DNA of 64,000 nucleotides. Origin: Clostridium aceticum. Its GTDB lineage: Bacteria > Bacillota > Clostridia > Peptostreptococcales > Natronincolaceae. The translations under genes were made by a program, and so were the position numbers. Location of the stretch: positions 1,913,418 through 1,977,417 of the forward strand of contig NZ_CP009687.1 of NCBI RefSeq assembly GCF_001042715.1, read 5' to 3'. The notes below the pieces were generated by a model. It was given only the letters and a program-made list of their open reading frames with translations, did not search any database and was not told the origin of the DNA. How positions within the stretch are numbered: position 1 is the stretch's first letter; the number at the start of each line of letters is the position of its first letter. This document shows positions 62,772 through 64,000 of the stretch, piece by piece.

Positions 62772-63746
62772 TTATTGAATAGCCCCTCGTACTTCTTGGA
62801 TCATAATATTTGTTGCTTCCAGGCCACCAGATGCTACGTACCAAACATGGGCACTTAAATAGTGAATTGCATCGTTTTTATAGGCGTCTGTCATCTTTAC
62901 TAAGTCGTTGTCTAATACTTGTTCTGCTGCGGCAGTTCCACCAGTTACTGCAGCTCTGTCAATAACGAAGATAACTTCAGGATTTTTTTCTACGATGTAC
63001 TCAAAAGAAATGCTTTGGCCATGATTCGCCACTTCGATATTTTCATCTGCTGCAGCAAAACCAAATTCATTATGTATGATATTGAATCTTGACCCTTTTC
63101 CAAAGGCATTTAAAGCCCCGTCATTGGCCGCAATAATTAATGCTTTTTTCTCAGCGTCCACCACCAATTGCTTCAGTTCAGTAATTTTCTGTTGTATAAC
63201 TTGTAATTGTTCCTGTACAAAATCTTCTTTTTCAAATATTTCGCCTAAGGTTGTTAGGTTGCTACTGAAGGATCCAAGATAATCCTGTGTATCGATGGTA
63301 AGGTATACCGTTGGAGCAATTTTTTCAAACTCTTCATATAAATCTGCTTGTCTTCCAGAGATTAATATTAAATCTGGTTGAAGCTCGTAAATTTTTTCGT
63401 AGTTAGGTTCAAATAAGGTGCCTACATCAGTGTACTGAGAGTCATTATACTTCTCTAAGTATTGAGGAATATTAGATTTAGGTAAACCTATCACTTCTAT
63501 ATCCATTTGATTTAAAGAATCTAATGTCGCATAATCAAAGACGATTACTCTTTGAGGATTCCTTTCTAAAGTAGCCTCACCTAATTCATGGGTAATCGTG
63601 AGAATCTTTGGTTCTGCAGCTGTTTCAATAACCTCTTCTTTTTCCTCTTCAGCTCCTGTGCTTTCTGTAGAACTGCAAGCAGTTAGACCTACTACAGAAA
63701 TCATTAATAATAATACCGATAAAATCAAACTTTTCTTTTTAAACAT
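62772..63746 (-). CDS. Iron-siderophore ABC transporter substrate-binding lipoprotein
   Basis: This 324-residue protein has a lipoprotein signal (LTAC, C24), an acidic linker and a FepB/YclQ-type periplasmic-binding fold (TLERNPQRVIVFDYATLDSL, LQPDLILISGRQ, VAN HGQSISFEYIVEKNPEV). It binds a ferric siderophore (or petrobactin/catecholate type) at the membrane surface. RBS AGGAAGG precedes the ATG. An ABC ATPase end lies upstream on the same strand, so the import operon ends here. Confidence 0.9.
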   Translation of the reverse strand: MFKKKSLILSVLLLMISVVGLTACSSTESTGAEEEKEEVIETAAEPKILTITHELGEATLERNPQRVIVFDYATLDSLNQMDIEVIGLPKSNIPQYLEKYNDSQYTDVGTLFEPNYEKIYELQPDLILISGRQADLYEEFEKIAPTVYLTIDTQDYLGSFSSNLTTLGEIFEKEDFVQEQLQVIQQKITELKQLVVDAEKKALIIAANDGALNAFGKGSRFNIIHNEFGFAAADENIEVANHGQSISFEYIVEKNPEVIFVIDRAAVTGGTAAAEQVLDNDLVKMTDAYKNDAIHYLSAHVWYVASGGLEATNIMIQEVRGAIQ

Positions 63747-63861
63747 TCATTTCACCTTCCTATTTTTTTATTTTTTAGCTGTTTTAAAACCTATTACTGA
63801 TTTTATATCAACTTTTTAATAACTTTCTACAACATCTCTAGATCTTTAACGAAGCCTTTTA

Positions 63862-64000
63862 TTAGAAATAAACACAAATTTTTTGATTGTTAATATTCTT
63901 TATCTTGAAATCCATGTCATAGATCCCACCAAGGATTTTTTCATCAATAATACATTCTGCATTACCCTCCTTAATTATTTTGCCTTCATTTAGAGCTACA
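63862..64000 (-). CDS. ABC transporter ATP-binding protein, C-terminal part (iron-siderophore)
   Basis: The minus strand reads VALNEGKIIKEGNAECIIDE, then KILGGIYDMDFKI, and ends with QKICVYF before TAA. This is the C-terminus of a FecE/FepC-type ATPase. The remainder is beyond the window. It fits the import operon with the binding protein that follows. Confidence 0.8.
   Translation of the reverse strand, partial: VALNEGKIIKEGNAECIIDEKILGGIYDMDFKIKNINNQKICVYF

Overview
The window reads as chromosomal DNA of a low-GC, Gram-positive, endospore-forming anaerobe of class Clostridia, most like Alkaliphilus/Natronincola. The basis is the gene content and synteny (spoIIIA operon, spoIVB-spo0A, spoIIM-xerD-deoB-punA-dacF, scpAB-ytfJ), frequent GTG and TTG starts behind strong GGAGG sites, and an OLE RNA with its partner gene oapA. 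This is inference from recognised families; no 16S or tRNA gene is present.

Layout. (1) 1-2.1 kb: the end of the spoIIIA operon (AE end, AF, AG, AH). (2) 2.1-13.6 kb: a long rightward housekeeping block: Asp23 protein, nusB, a TsaD/Kae1 paralogue, xseA-xseB, ispA, yuiD-like, OLE RNA, oapA, dxs, tlyA, argR, recN. This links isoprenoid precursor synthesis (dxs, ispA) with the OLE membrane ribonucleoprotein. (3) 13.8-16.1 kb: spoIVB and spo0A. (4) 16.4-23.9 kb: an exonuclease, recX (opposite strand), then steA-steB-GT2-GT4-DUF3866-nudF-spoIIM. (5) 24.0-30.7 kb: xerD and a nucleoside catabolism operon (deoB, two tandem purine nucleoside phosphorylases, pdp), then dacF. (6) 30.8-39.0 kb: a DHH-CBS-CCA fusion protein, an M50 protease, scpA-scpB, speH (opposite strand), DUF2953-ytfJ, a MazG-like protein and a second D,D-carboxypeptidase. 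(7) 39.3-46.7 kb: an uncharacterised PyrK-like reductase plus flavoprotein pair, a TetR regulator and an RND efflux pair. (8) 46.9-53.2 kb: an accessory, decaying zone with uvsE, a 1-kb AT-rich gap carrying Spo0A-box-like sites, satD and PEP-synthase remnants, and an LtaS-type gene split by an IS200/IS605 element. (9) 53.4-64 kb, leftward: cysteine desulfidase gene with a sigma-54 promoter and its activator, a MATE exporter, the topoisomerase IV pair parC/parE, and part of an iron-siderophore ABC transporter.

Most notable items: the OLE RNA/OapA locus; an IS200/IS605 insertion whose predicted TTAC/TCAA excision restores the LtaS-like reading frame exactly; the adjacent omega-RNA whose guide would be the LtaS-like gene itself; a tandem purine nucleoside phosphorylase pair in which the second copy has lost both base-recognition residues (E194 to L, N236 to D); a miniature inverted-repeat element present in at least four intergenic gaps; and an unstudied Cys-rich reductase/flavoprotein pair. 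I found no CRISPR array, no tRNA or rRNA, and no prophage.
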